From: Trichostrongylus colubriformis
Lineage: Eukaryota; Nematoda; Chromadorea; Rhabditida; Trichostrongylidae
Length of the DNA: 64,000 nucleotides
Assembly (NCBI GenBank): GCA_963978905.1
Contig: OZ022257.1
Span: 21,411,774 to 21,475,773 of the forward strand
Direction: 5' to 3'
Under the pieces are notes generated by a model, which was given only the letters and a program-made list of their open reading frames with translations, had not been told where the DNA came from and ran no database searches. Position 1 is the first letter of the stretch. Every line of letters starts with the position of its first letter. This document shows positions 1-10,733 of this stretch, in pieces. The position numbers and the translations under genes were made by a program.

Positions 1-602
1 CCAGGTCTAGGGAGTACGATGGGTGTGGAAGGATGTCCAACTGTACGACAGCAGCTCGGCCATGGTCGATCTTGCAATGTGCGGTCTTGCGTTGTCGTGC
101 TGCAAGTAGACATGTGACCGCCGCCGTAGCGAACTTTGGACATTTGCCTTCAATTCTCATAATTGACGAACGTAGACGTCGGCGGATACTGTTGTACCTT
201 CATAGAGCAGCTCCCAAAACTCTACGCCGTGTACGCTCCACCAACCGCGGTATTCGTCTTCGATGGAATAGTCGCCTGACGCAAACTTCGAATGCCACAA
301 ATACAATGTATTTCTGGCGGGGATGCTCCTTGTGAACTTCTTTCAGATGTCTGCCGATATCCGCGGGTTCCAGATAGCGATATAAATAGTATGACGTTGC
401 GGATGTGGTCTCTGGACGGCTTGAAATCGTGCGGCATGGTGGTGGACTGAAACTACTTTGGAGTGAATATTTTGTTCTTTGAAGAGCTTTTCATGCTCAT
501 TCCAACGGTACCTCGCGCGTCCATTTTCGTTTACTCGTTGCTGAGTTATGACCTCTAGAAATCATCACTACCATTTGTCCGATTTATTATGAATCAACCT
601 AA
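1..602 (-). mobile_element. Mariner-like element, 5' part of transposase, cut by window edge
   Basis: The sequence matches the element at 31953-32838 closely, including the terminal motif that ends in CAACCTAA followed by TA (target TA at 603-604). On the minus strand, 437-222 reads a mariner N-terminal helix-turn-helix segment (PSRDHIRNVILF) that soon loses frame. The second half of the element lies off the window. Mariner transposases cut and paste DNA at TA sites; this copy is broken by frameshifts and cannot encode a whole enzyme. The plus-strand reading frames here are shadows. Confidence 0.8.
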
Positions 603-1213
603 TACAACATAAATATATGGGTAACAAAGGAACTCATTTGCCCATGAAGTTTCCTTTACTTTCTCATGGGACTTTATTTATGTGGACTGGCTCGATTGCG
701 AATGCTTATTTTAGTTTTGAAAAACAATTTTGCAAAATGCCGCTTCGAAGCGGTTACGGGGTAGGGGTCAAAGTATGATCGCGATGACACATTGGCGGCG
801 TACCTTGCTTGAAGTAAGGTATCAGTGAGGCTTCATTAGTATAGAACCCGTGGTCGTGGCTCTGTTGTAACGCCCTTGCTGTAGAGTTGGTAAAGATGGG
901 TTTATGCTCTTAATCAGACCGTTTTATGAGTCACGCCAAGCAAAGTACACATTCGATGAGCCATCGCCGGCGAATTTTTCACCCCTCCTTACTTTCGTCT
1001 GAACGGCATTTTGCAATTTTGGTTCCCATATTTTCAATCACGATTCGAGATTCATTTACCCTACTGATTAATCGGAGTCTCATTTCAAACCTTCATGGGA
1101 AAGTAAAATTTTTGCCTGGAAAGAAGGAAGCTCGTAATGCCTTTTGCGTAATATTGGGCTATTTTGAGCAGTACAATTTGTGCATTTATACCGATTGGCT
1201 CTCAATTCGACAG
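603..1213. other. No gene seen; unassigned intergenic DNA
   Basis: No recognisable protein, RNA gene or terminal repeat. A 97-codon plus-strand frame at 926-1219 has no family resemblance, and its tail runs up to the terminal repeat of the next element. Confidence 0.5.
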
Positions 1214-2568
1214 TTGTAGCTAACAAGGGAGGTCTTTCAGGTCATGACGCGCTTTTGGGAAACGGTTTTTTCCATTATATGAGGATACCTACATGAAACA
1301 TATAACTAACTTCCATTTTTGCTGAGCGACCCTACGAATGCCAAAAAAGGAGTAAAAAATTCTACTCCAAAAAGGCAATTTTAACCCACTTATTGTAACG
1401 CATACTCCTTGTAACCTTGACCATGTGCAGATCCGGTGTTCTTCCATTTCACATCCAAAACAAGGTCAACCATGGGAAAAAATACGATCTTACCTCCACC
1501 ATATACTAAAAGTGTGCAGAAGTTTCACAACGGTTCCCCGATGTGAGTTGGTTCAGTGATCGGATGGCCTACCGGGTACGACGGTGGACTCTCAAACGGT
1601 CGAGAGGGATGGGTTGGTGGTTCGGTACTCGCCCTTGCCGAAATTTTGCATTTGTTTTTGCCTTCACTTTTTCATCTTCAGATATGTCTGTTCATGCCAA
1701 ATGACTATGATTTTCGTTGACAGCATGCCAAAATGACTCTGTTTACGAATTTTCAGTGAATTTGGTGATATGGCTTTTTTGGGCACAAAAGGGCCCGTAG
1801 CGCTCGAAATTGGCGACTTCGCGCAAAATGAGTGCCATATTCATGTTCAGGGGGTCAAACTACCCTTGGGGACACATTTCTAACCAATTCCAAATTTTGA
1901 CCCTAACTTCGAGAAAGACGTTTGGTCATGAATAGATGGTGCCCTTTCTGTTTGTAGAGGTGAGTAACTGACAAAATCGCTGAAAATCTGTGGAATATGC
2001 ACAGCATGGATGCCTATCGTTATAACTTGACCAACCAAACACCAAGCAAGAGAAACAGTCAGGATTTCTTGATAAGTGATACCGTCGTCTCCTTCGTTGA
2101 ACGTGCAGTCGAAGGTATACCAATGCCCAGCTCAAATTTTCGAATTTGGGTCAAAACTTCGATTGGGCTGGAAACTTACCCCTGAGGGTAGTTCGATCTC
2201 CTGAACACGAATATCAAATCAGTTTCACCCAAAAACGCTTCGTTCGTGCGCTACGAGCGCTAAAAGATCAAAAAATTGGACTGTCAAACTTGCTGAAAAC
2301 TAGTAGTAGAGGGCAGTCCGAGGTTCTAAATGTGATTACTGCACTTAGTTTTTATATACAAATGTTTACAAGCCAAAAAACTGAAAATCCAAGTTTTGCA
2401 AAAATTCGTCCTCAGTGGGGATCGAACCATCAACCCCTTTTTTGGCATTCATAGGGCCGCTCAGCAAAAATGGACATCAGTTATATGATTCTTGCACGCA
2501 CCCCCATACATGCAAAAAACAGCTTTCAAAAAGCGCGTCATGAGTTCGAAGACCTTCCTCGTAAGCGA
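1214..2568. mobile_element. Long-TIR DNA element, copy a (about 1.35 kb), complete
   Basis: Both ends carry the same inverted repeat of roughly 110-130 bp. The left end runs from about 1219 (GGTCTTTCAGGTCATGACGC) to 1345; the right end, reversed, spans 2568-2440. The repeat reaches inward to TTTGCTGAGCGG, the A-box part of a tRNA-like sequence, and on the right side a B-box (GGTTCGATCCC on the minus strand at 2428-2418) follows. Two more copies lie at 2945-5652 and 6030-7597. No transposase frame is intact, so it is a non-autonomous or decayed element. The superfamily is not recognised. Confidence 0.65.
2417..2466 (-). ncRNA. tRNA-like A and B boxes inside the TIR element
   Basis: The minus strand reads TTGCTGAGCGG (A-box-like, one mismatch to TRGYNNANNGG), then about 25 nt later GGTTCGATCCC (B-box-like, one mismatch). 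The same pair is present at 4687-4737 in copy b and partly in copy c. This is the arrangement of a polymerase III type 2 promoter, as in tRNA-derived SINEs. No full cloverleaf can be drawn, so this is a tRNA-like relic, not a tRNA gene. Confidence 0.4.
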
Positions 2569-2944
2569 TGAACCCCGGGGCTCGACATGCAAACAGCGAG
2601 CAACGTATAAGATAATTCAACAGAAGTTGCTCAGCATGTGGTTCAGTGAAGTACCACGTTGCTGAATTAATGCTTATGCTAGTGAATCCATCTATAAGTC
2701 CGACCCACAGTTATGGAAATTTAAGTTCTGCGAAGCTAATGATTTCTTGGTCGTGAGGTCGTTCACCCGATACCGACTGAACTGTGGCATAGTGGAGGAT
2801 TTGCAATCGCTTACACACTCAATCGTTTTTCTCAGACTGAATTATTTTATAGTACTGCTCTTCTAGTACTCATCACATATGCCCACTTCCTCCTGTGCTT
2901 ACACCTAGTGTGCGTCAGCATAGCGCGGAAAAACTGCGAGCGAC
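2569..2944. other. No gene seen between TIR-element copies
   Basis: About 375 bp with no coding frame or repeat structure that I recognise. Confidence 0.5.
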
Positions 2945-3180
2945 TAACAAGGGACGTCTTTCAGGACTGACTCTCTTTCGGAAAACGGTTTTTTTCATTA
3001 TATAGGAGTACCTACATGAAACACATAACTGACATCCATTTTTGCTGAGCGGCCTTACGAATGCCAAAAAAGGATTTGAGAGTCGATTCCATGTCGATCT
3101 TCTTGAAACCTGGGCATGTATAGATGTTTGCTGTTTCTTTATTCTTCTGTGCCAACCAGGTTTGTTACGGAACGTTTATT

Positions 3181-3216
3181 GGTCGACGTTTCGAACAATC
3201 CGTCGTTATCAAGACC
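3181..3216 (-). ncRNA. Hammerhead-ribozyme-like motif, left arm (degenerate)
   Basis: On the minus strand GGUC and GACC flank and could pair as stem I. Between them are UUGAUAA in place of the CUGAUGA core, a weak three-pair stem II with a C:C mismatch at its base, then CGAAAC and the cleavage triplet GUC. Minimal hammerheads with almost no stem III are known in Penelope-like elements. The core changes C3 to U and G8 to A, which would keep a 3-8 pair, but activity is doubtful. Confidence 0.4.
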
Positions 3217-4002
3217 TAAAAGTTCGGAGCATCCAACCTGTATCTCATCCGGTGAAGGGCTCTGCCATTCTCCTTGTCTTCAACCTATGTAAGATCTTAA
3301 ACCCGAAAATATTCCAGTAAAGGGAACCAACCCAGAACGTTCCAGCAGGAGTTCCCACTCCGCTTCATCCAGTGACCGAGTATGGAAAATGAGACACCAG
3401 TGTTACTCGAGACCGGTGTTGTCATAATCCACACAGCGAAATGAAAGGCAAAAACTCTGTTGTAGTGGCCATGCACTCGTTTCGGTTGTTTAGCTTTGGT
3501 TCTTTTGCGTGGATATAGAACGCCTCTAGAGCTTTCCTGCACCCAATGTCTTCTTCGCGGGCAAGAATTTTGCATTCGATGTTAAAGTCATTGCCTCCGT
3601 GCCAAGTGGCTCAATCCACTTGGCAGACATCGAGTAGAAGAGCACGGAGGCAATGACTTCAATATCGAATGCAGAATTCTTGCCCAGCTCTAGAGGCATT
3701 CCATATCCACGCAAAAGAACCAATGCTAAACAATCGAAATGAGTGCATGGCCATTACAACAGAGTTTTTGCCTTTCATTTCGCTGTGTGGATTATGACAA
3801 CACCGGTCTCGAGTAACACTGGTGTCTCATTTTCCATACTCGGTCACTGGAAGAAGCGGAGTGGGAACTCCTGCTGGAACGTTCTGGGTTGGTTCCCTTT
3901 ACTGGAATATTTTCGGGTATAAGAGCTTACATAGTTTCAAGACAAGGAGAATGGCAGAGCCCTTCACCGGATGAGATACAGGTTGGATGCTCCGAACTTT
4001 TA

Positions 4003-4038
4003 GGTCTTGATAACGACGAATTGTTCGAAACGTCTACC
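4003..4038 (+). ncRNA. Hammerhead-ribozyme-like motif, right arm (degenerate)
   Basis: Same motif as at 3181-3216 but on the plus strand, downstream of the endonuclease remnant in its own arm: GGUC, UUGAUAA, then UUCGAAACGUC, closing with UACC, which weakens stem I by one mismatch. The position relative to the coding remnant is the same in both arms, as expected for an element feature. Confidence 0.38.
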
Positions 4039-4763
4039 AATAAACGTTCCGCAACTCTCCGAACCCATTTATTGTAATGCATTCTCATTGTAGCTGTGAT
4101 CATAGGCAGATACCAAGGTCTTCTTCTATTTCATATCCAAAATGAAGTCAAATATGGAAAGAAATAAAATCTTATCTCCACCATGTAATAAAAGTGTGTA
4201 GCAGTTTCATACAGTTCTTCGATGTGGGGCTGATGGAGCGGTCGGATGCCGTGCTGGATACGTCGATGGACTTGCACGCAGACATTCCGGATGTGTTGCT
4301 CCTTCCGATCCCAGCATTGCCAAACTGTTGCATCTTGATTTACCTTCACTTTCTCATCTTCAAATATGTCTGTTTAGCCAAATGTCTGTGTTTTTCGTTG
4401 ACAGCGTGCCAGGCTGACTCTAATTGCGAATTTTCAGTAAATTTCGTGATCTGAGTTGTTTGGATCTGTACGGGTCCGTAGCGCTCGAAATTCGCGGTTT
4501 CGTACAAAATGAGTGTCATATTCGTGTCCGGGGGTCAAACTACTCATGGGGACACATTTCTAACCGAATCCAAATTTTGACCGTAATTTCGAAGAGGAAT
4601 AACCAACAAAATCGACTTAATCTACTTATTCAAATGTTTACGAACCCAAAAACTAAAAATCTAATTTTTGCAAAAATTTGTCCTCTGTGGGGATCGAGCC
4701 ATCAACCCCATTTTTGGCCTTAGTAGGGCTGCTCAGCAAAAATGGACATCAATTAAATGATTA

Positions 4764-5586
4764 CTAGTTGGGCTGCCGCACACAACTGCGCGCGTCACAC
4801 ATGGAAGCATGCCGATTGGTCTCGATCGAGTCAATCGATCGATCATTCGAACAGTTTGCAGAAACAGCAAACGGGAATATGAAGTAAAATCCTTCCCCGT
4901 CAATCTCTTCTTTCCGCACCAATCAATATCGATCGAGCTCATTTTGCATGCTTCCATGTGTGACGCGCGCAGTAGTGTGCGCCAGCCCAACTGGTATCTA
5001 AAATTCATGATCCCAGAGCTGCTGCGGCGCAAGGCATGAATTTCCCGACAATTTTCTTTTGAGGCCTCTTATCAGTCCTTATCAATTGCTATCGCTTCCA
5101 TTCTCTCACCACGATGTTCCCCTACCACCCCCTATGTCATATCCAAAATACAGGGTCCCAGCTTTAATGCGACGCGAGATATCAATTTCCCGCCATTCGC
5201 CTTTCGAGGCTCCTTATCAGCCCTTATCAGTTGCTATCACTTACGATTCCTCATCATTAATATCCCCTTATCACCCCTATATCACATTCCAAATTCAGGT
5301 TCCCAGCTTTGCTGCGACGCGAGATATGAATTTCCCGCCATTCGCCTTTCGAGGCTCCTTGTCACCTCTTATCAGTTGCTATCACTTCCATTCCGCTTTC
5401 GAGGCTCCTTGTCACCTCTTATCAGTTGCTATCACTTCCATTCCCTCACCATTAATGTTTCCTTATCACCCCCTATGTCACTTTGAAAATTCAGGTTCCC
5501 AGCTTTGCTGCGTCGTGAGATATGAATTTCATGACAAACAGACGGACACACACACAGACAGACAAACGGATTATATATAGTAGTGA
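4764..5586 (-). mobile_element. Non-autonomous Helitron, 823 bp, complete
   Basis: Read on the minus strand, the element starts TCACTACTATATATAA and ends CCAACTAG. The host copy it entered matches the uninterrupted copy at 2483-2500 on both sides, with A before and T after the element and no target duplication, exactly as rolling-circle Helitrons insert. The 5' third has pyrimidine-rich GTCTGT repeats, then three to four about 140-bp tandem units (TATCAGTTGCTATCACTT on the plus strand). The 3' third is a 240-bp module with 45-bp inverted ends (4764-5003). No Rep/helicase is present, so it depends on another element. Confidence 0.8.
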
Positions 5587-5652
5587 TTGTACGTACTCCC
5601 ATGCATGCAAAAAACAGCTTTCAAAAAGCGCGTCATGAGTTGGAAGACCTTC

Positions 5653-6029
5653 CTACTACAACACTTTAACACGTTGACAACTGTGCGACACAAGGTTGTT
5701 TCACGCCTCGTTGGCCGCGTTGGACCGCGTTATCCGACGTCGTGTCACAACTATTACCTCTTCCTTTCTATCTTTTGATCGAATTTTTTTATTAAGTGTC
5801 CAACATACCCATAGGTCGTTGTCAAAAACAAAGTCCATTAGACTAGCTTCAAGTTGTTGAGTTATATTCAAAAATATGGGTGAATAACTAGCGGTATGCG
5901 CACTATCTGGAATTGCGCAAAAGCATTGCCAAACTATGCTCATGTCAAACCAAAGTAGAGTAGCTAGGCTCATTCAATTCGATTTTATTACACCCAATAG
6001 CCTTATATTTCAAATAACTCTACTATCTT
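5653..6029. other. No gene seen; AT-rich spacer
   Basis: Spacer between copies b and c of the TIR element. Short frames on both strands show no family resemblance. Confidence 0.45.
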
Positions 6030-7597
6030 CCTGGTCTTCCTACTTTTCAAAGCTGTTTTTTGCTTGTATGGGGTACGTACAGGAAGCATATGACTGATGT
6101 CCATTTTTGCTGAGCGGCCCTACGAATGCCAAGAACGGGAATAATGATTCGATACCCGCTTGATTCGATTGATTCGATACTCGATCGGATAACCTTTTGC
6201 AAATTTTGGATTTTCAGTTTTTGGATTCGCAATACTTTGAATATGAAGATTAAGTGCAGCAATCACATTTAGAATTCCAGACTACCCTCTATTGTTACTT
6301 TTCAGCATGTTTGACAGTCCAATTTTCTTTGCCTTTCAGCGCTCATAAGGCACAAGCGAGGCGTTTTTGCGCAACACGGATTTGATATCCGTGTTCAGGG
6401 GGTGGAAACGTGAGCTTTCGACCTGATCGAGGTTTTGAACCAGACTGGGAAAGTGAGCTGTGCATTGCTATACGCTCGACGAAGGAGATGGCGGTATCAC
6501 TTGTCAGGGGACTCTCATTATTTCTTTTGTTCACTGCTTGGTAGGTAAAGATATAGCGAAAGGCATTCGTGCTGTGCTTATCCCATTGATTTTCATCGAT
6601 TTTGTTGGTTATTCACCTCACAAATAGGAGGGGCACATGTACCCATGGCCAAACATACCTTCTCGGAGTTAGCGTCAAAAATTGGATTTGACTAGAAATG
6701 TGTCCCCAAGGGTATTTTTACCCCCTGAACACGAATATGGCACTCATATTGTGCGAAACCGCGAATTTCAAGCTACGAGCACGTCCGGGTCCAAAAAAGT
6801 CAGATCACCAAATTCACTGAAAATTCGTAAATAGAGTCAATCTTGTTTGCTTTCAACTAACATCATACTCACTTGGCATAAACAGACATATTTGAAGATA
6901 AAAAAAGTGAATGCAAAGAATGCATAAATTAGACATTGCCGGGTTTGAACCACCACCCCATGCGATTTCTGCGCTTGTGAGTCCATCATCGTACCCAGTA
7001 GGGCATCCGATATCTGGAACTCTTAACAGTCTAACAGTCGGAGAAAGGCTACGAAAGGGCTACGCACTCTTACTATGTACATGGTGGAGATAAGATTGCA
7101 TTCCTTTCCGATTTGGCTTTGTATTGTATGTGAAATAGAAAAACACCTCCGGATCTGCACGTTATCAAAACTACAAGGAGTATGGTACTGTAAGTGGATT
7201 TGATTCGCCTATTTGAAAAAATCTCCTTCACTCCTTTTTTAACATTCGTAGAACCGCTCAGCAAAAGTGGAAATCCTCTTCGTGCGTCGTACCCTTCTCT
7301 CATCTTGCGTTCCGAAATCTTCAACAAAATCTTGTTTTCATGCAAGTTAATGAGACATTTCATGTTAACCGGAGCATTCGATCATGGTGAAGCCGCTATT
7401 TAGACGCTATTTTCATTATATCCTATTACCATCCCACTATAAACGCTATTTCGCCTGGGGGTTCCATACTCCAATTAAAGTTAGGCAAAATATACGTTCC
7501 GGTGTTCGGTATCATAAGAATGTTTCGTGTAGGTACCCCTATATGATGGAAAAAGCCATTTTCCCAGAGCGCGTCATGACCTGAAAGACCCTCGTTA
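6030..7597. mobile_element. Long-TIR DNA element, copy c, opposite orientation
   Basis: Starts with the AGCTGTTTTTTGC end near 6050 and finishes with GCGCGTCATGACCTGAAAGA near 7565-7585. The body is the reverse of copy a: at 6700-6900 it reads the complement of 1720-1890. About 230 bp near 7280-7510 are absent from copy a, so a further insertion is likely. A tRNA-like A-box (TTTGCTGAGCGG) sits at 6102-6113. Confidence 0.6.
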
Positions 7598-8810
7598 GCG
7601 CAGCCATGGTAATAATAAGATAATAAATTGTGATAAGATACTTAAAAGTCTCAAAAATGAGGACCCAGAAGAAGTAATGAAAAACCAGTGCGTTTGTAAC
7701 CAAGCATTTTAGCATCAGTAAGTATAATAATACTGAATTAGGACATGTAGTCAAGGTGATATAGGCATAATCAAAGAAGGTCAATCAAGAAGCATTCCGG
7801 AAAAGTATCTAAATATATGTAGAATGGATAAGAACAAGCAGGCTCAAAATTAAGACAATATATCCAGAAAAGGTGGAAGAAATTATCAATTTCTTAGAAA
7901 AAGTGTAATATAAATGCCACAAAGATTAAACTATTACAAAAACACTCTCGGCCTTGTTATCATGACAGGATTCAAACCTCTGCTTATAAGCAAAAATCTT
8001 AAAGGGCTGAGGAAATGTATACCGTATGTACTAAACAGTACCAACTAATTTAGTCTTTTGTCCCCTAGACAAGGCAAGTTATAATTATGGGGTTAATTGT
8101 AGGAAATTTTATTTGTGGATCCTGATGAAGGGAGTGGGTATTTTGTATGATACTGATAAGCCAAGCTTTTCAGTGCAGAATATTAATAATACCTACAGTT
8201 GTGTGGATTGTGATAATAAGTATGCTATACTGCTAAGACATAAGCTCTTTGTGTTCGAAAAAAGCACAAAATCCTAATATGGAGCCACATAAGGCAGCCC
8301 TGGGAAGGATTCGGGAAGGAATCTATGGAGGAACTTGTGTGTCAAGGGCAGTTGAGTGCCGAAGGGACTTTGAGTTTGTATCCTTGTCGGAGCACGACAT
8401 CTCATGATAGGACTGCTGTGTCTTGTTACACAAGTAAATTTGTGAATTGTCATATTTCATTCACTCTATTGACGCCATTAAAATATTGCAATACTCTGGC
8501 GCCCATGATTTCGGGACACCCTGTATTTACCGTACTTTTAGGACACAGATACACTTCTTTCCATCCCTCACAAATAATTTCCCAACCTCTCAACATTTCT
8601 TATTCACAACATCTCCCTTCTAGGCAGTGGTGTATTTTTATTTTGTAATAGGTTTTTCTCTATGTCCTAAGTTAAGCCATTCAACACATATTAACCTGAT
8701 CTTCCAATCAGTGAAAAACTTCTGAGGATGATCACATAAATGATTCGTATGATGAAGAGGTGAAACGAATTTTTTCTTAGTTTTTGTTTGAGTTTATGAG
8801 TTCTCCACTG
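7598..8810. other. No gene seen; AT-rich DNA
   Basis: Low-complexity AT-rich sequence with short frames only. A B-box-like string on the minus strand near 7971-7981 (GGTTTGAATCC) is the only hint of structure. CGGGACACCCTGTAT near 8512 may be a transposon end, but its partner is not seen. Confidence 0.4.
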
Positions 8811-8977
8811 ACAGTCCATTTCGGAGCGCCTGGTAGGGAGTGGCCTACAGACTTCGGTGAGTGGCGAGAGCGTGAGTACGTGGTGAGAGTGAGAGTGTGT
8901 GGCGGGGTGAGAGAGTTCAATACAGGCTCGTCCAAGTCTGTAGGCTACGTCCTGCCAGGCGCTGCGAAATGAACTGT
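8811..8977. mobile_element. Short MITE with about 45-bp terminal inverted repeats
   Basis: The left end (ACAGTCCATTTCGGAGCGCC) and the reverse of the right end (ACAGTTCATTTCGCAGCGCC) match for about 45 bp, through GCCTACAGACTT. The middle is GA/GT-rich. At 167 bp with no coding sequence it is a miniature inverted-repeat element. The family is unknown. Confidence 0.7.
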
Positions 8978-8999
8978 ATTAAAGAATTCAATTGTTGTA

Positions 9000-9560
9000 C
9001 TCAACAGTGGATGAACCAAATGAAACCGACCTTAAACTGCAATTAAAACTGATGAAGAAGAGTAAAAAAGTGTGTGAAGCAAAAGTGCTGCTCACAGAGT
9101 GCGCACCTTATGCACGTTGCTTCTCAACAACCATCGACAAAACAAACGGTCGAGTGTTAGAAGAGCAATGATGGGTCCGATAAGTATCAGTACAAGGAAG
9201 CTATTGGAAGCGGAAGAAAACTAACTACTAACAATGAAACACAAAATCCACCATAGCTTCATGGATCCCAGCTAAACTATCACGGCTGGAAAGTACTATG
9301 GGAGACTCTTCGACATGCATTGCAAAGTGAGTCCTATACTCGCCAGTAGGGAGCGAAAAGCTTCTTACTCACGATAACGCATGCATCCATGGAGCACAAA
9401 CAACACTGAAGAAGTTGAATGAGTTCGGCTACGAAACCTTGCTACTCGCTATACTGAACTGCCCTGGCTCCCACCGATTATCACTTCTTCAAGCATCTTG
9501 ACAGTTTTCTGCTGGAGGAGTGCTTAAAGGGAGCATCAGAGGAAAGTCGGACGAAGAGTA
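9000..9560 (+). mobile_element. Decayed mariner transposase
   Basis: In shifting frames the plus strand reads mariner landmarks in order: a HSFMDPS-like stretch near 9250, then HDNACMHGAQTTLKKLNEFG at about 9380-9440 (second catalytic Asp region), then a tyrosine/histidine motif like DYHFFKHLDSF at about 9478-9515. Several stops and frameshifts intervene and no terminal repeats were found. It is a relic of a family different from the other mariners here. Confidence 0.6.
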
Positions 9561-10620
9561 AAAGAAGTGGTGCATATGAAAGTCGAGATGCCTAGTAACA
9601 GGATAGTGGAGAAAAAGGGGATGGAAATGGTCAAAAACCCGAGAAATAGGACCCCCTTCCCACTACTGACTCTCGACGCGGACGACCTGTCCGTCAGCAT
9701 TTTGCCATATAAACAATGGAATGTATGGAAATGCGACTTTTGGGAGTGAGCTTCAAGCTAAAACTGCGAAAGCGCGCCGCAAATCCTTCGATCCTGCCGC
9801 ATCTCCTTGGCCGATCCCACCCCAGTCAGTCGCGATTTACGTCATCGGGAGGCGGGATCGTTGTATCAAGATGCGGAACAGTTGTGTGGTTGCGTCGTTT
9901 TGCAGCGCTTCTACAGCTCGGAGGGGCGCTTTTTACTGGGATTTCACCACAGATAGCCTTCTCAGGCCCAGGACTATCATGTGAGTGACTTCTTGTCATT
10001 ACCGCTAATGCTGTCTTTAAATACCCGACACGATACTGGAGCGGCCATCAACGGACTCATAACCTCTGAAGCATACCAAATGCAGGCAACCTGAATGGGA
10101 AGCTCATCTCACTGGGAAAATTGGGTCGCTGTCACTGCTCATCTCGGTTGATAAGATTCTGTATGAGATATGTGCGTTTGAAGAAGAGGTCCATAACGGC
10201 CGAAACATTTTAAACTGACAGTTTCTTTCGTTCTGCCTTTAAGGGAAGGAGTCGGATCTTGTATGTGGGAAGTCAATGCGTGGATGTTTTGCGCAATTTA
10301 TTCGGTAATTCTCTGGGTACTGCAGGTGAACGAAAATGGAATAAGAAAATTCTAAGAAAGATGTTCGTCTTTTGGAAATTCTCAGTTGTAATGGTCCTTA
10401 CCATCTCTTGAATGGTTATAAAAATTCCGAACGGCCCATTGTCATGGTGGTGTGGTTACAACTCATCCTCCATATGCACATTCATTCATACACCCAGTCA
10501 ACTTGCCTGCTACTTCAAACAGCAGAGTTTCGAATAAGAATATGCGAATAAAGAGAGAGGACACGGCACGCCAGGCTAGCAAAATATATGCCCACTGGGC
10601 AAATAGGTTTTAGCAATTTA
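9561..10620. other. Presumed 5' flank of the ABCA-type gene; no other gene seen
   Basis: Contains overlapping frames at 9716-9988 with no recognisable family. It may hold the promoter of the gene beginning at 10677, but no core promoter element can be named with confidence. Confidence 0.35.
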
Positions 10621-10638
10621 TTCTTCCTTTTTTGCAGC
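10621..10638 (+). promoter_or_regulatory. Possible trans-splice or 5'-UTR acceptor ahead of exon 1
   Basis: A pyrimidine tract ending TTTTTTGCAG lies 40 nt upstream of the start codon. In nematodes this is where a spliced leader is often joined; it could equally be an acceptor of a 5'-UTR intron. An in-frame TAG lies between it and the ATG, so the ATG at 10677 is the first usable start. Confidence 0.4.
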
Positions 10639-10676
10639 ATATGTGCATACACTCTGACTGATAGTGGACGGAAGCT

Positions 10677-10733
10677 ATGCACCAATTGGTCGCTATCACT
10701 CGGAAGAATTTTATAATAAAGAAGCGCAGATGG
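10677..10733 (+). CDS. ABCA-type gene exon 1
   Basis: Encodes MHQLVAITRKNFIIKKRRW, the cytosolic leader. The donor used is TGG|GTCAGT because it joins in phase to exon 2 and gives ABCA-like spacing. A second donor, TAC|GTAAGA at 10776, has a better consensus and would add VSLIPQLVLPSIKY, which itself resembles the start of membrane helix 1. Both are phase 0. Confidence 0.7.

Larger units (their letters stand above)
3165..4062. mobile_element. Penelope-like retroelement 3' ends as a head-to-head inverted pair
   Basis: Two arms of about 440 bp face away from a centre near 3622. The minus strand (from about 3600 to 3460) and the plus strand (from about 3640 to 3780) each read the tail of a GIY-YIG endonuclease-reverse transcriptase. 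The left arm keeps NIECKILARE and then ALEAFYIHAKEPKLNNRNEC, typical of the end of Penelope-like elements. The right arm has lost about 26 nt in the middle of this motif and is frame-broken. Both arms run on through matching 3' untranslated sequence to GGAACGTTTATTGG-type ends. The family name is recalled from known proteins; only the endonuclease tail is present and no RT domain is seen. A related single copy lies at 38290-38720. Confidence 0.6.
2945..5652. mobile_element. Long-TIR DNA element, copy b, split by two later insertions
   Basis: The left terminal repeat starts near 2945, and the right end (AGCGCGTCATGAG at about 5627) closes near 5652. Compared with copy a, the body is interrupted twice: by a Penelope-like inverted pair (about 3077-4062, after which the body resumes with CCCATTTATTGTAATGC, matching 1384 onward) and by a Helitron (4764-5586). 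The body in between, 4063-4763, matches 1384-2486 in order but with a large deletion. The order of events is clear: this element first, the other two afterwards. Confidence 0.65.

Noticed and set aside
7960..8030. tRNA-like string with B-box GGTTTGAATCC on the minus strand
   Set aside because: No A-box at the right distance and no cloverleaf.
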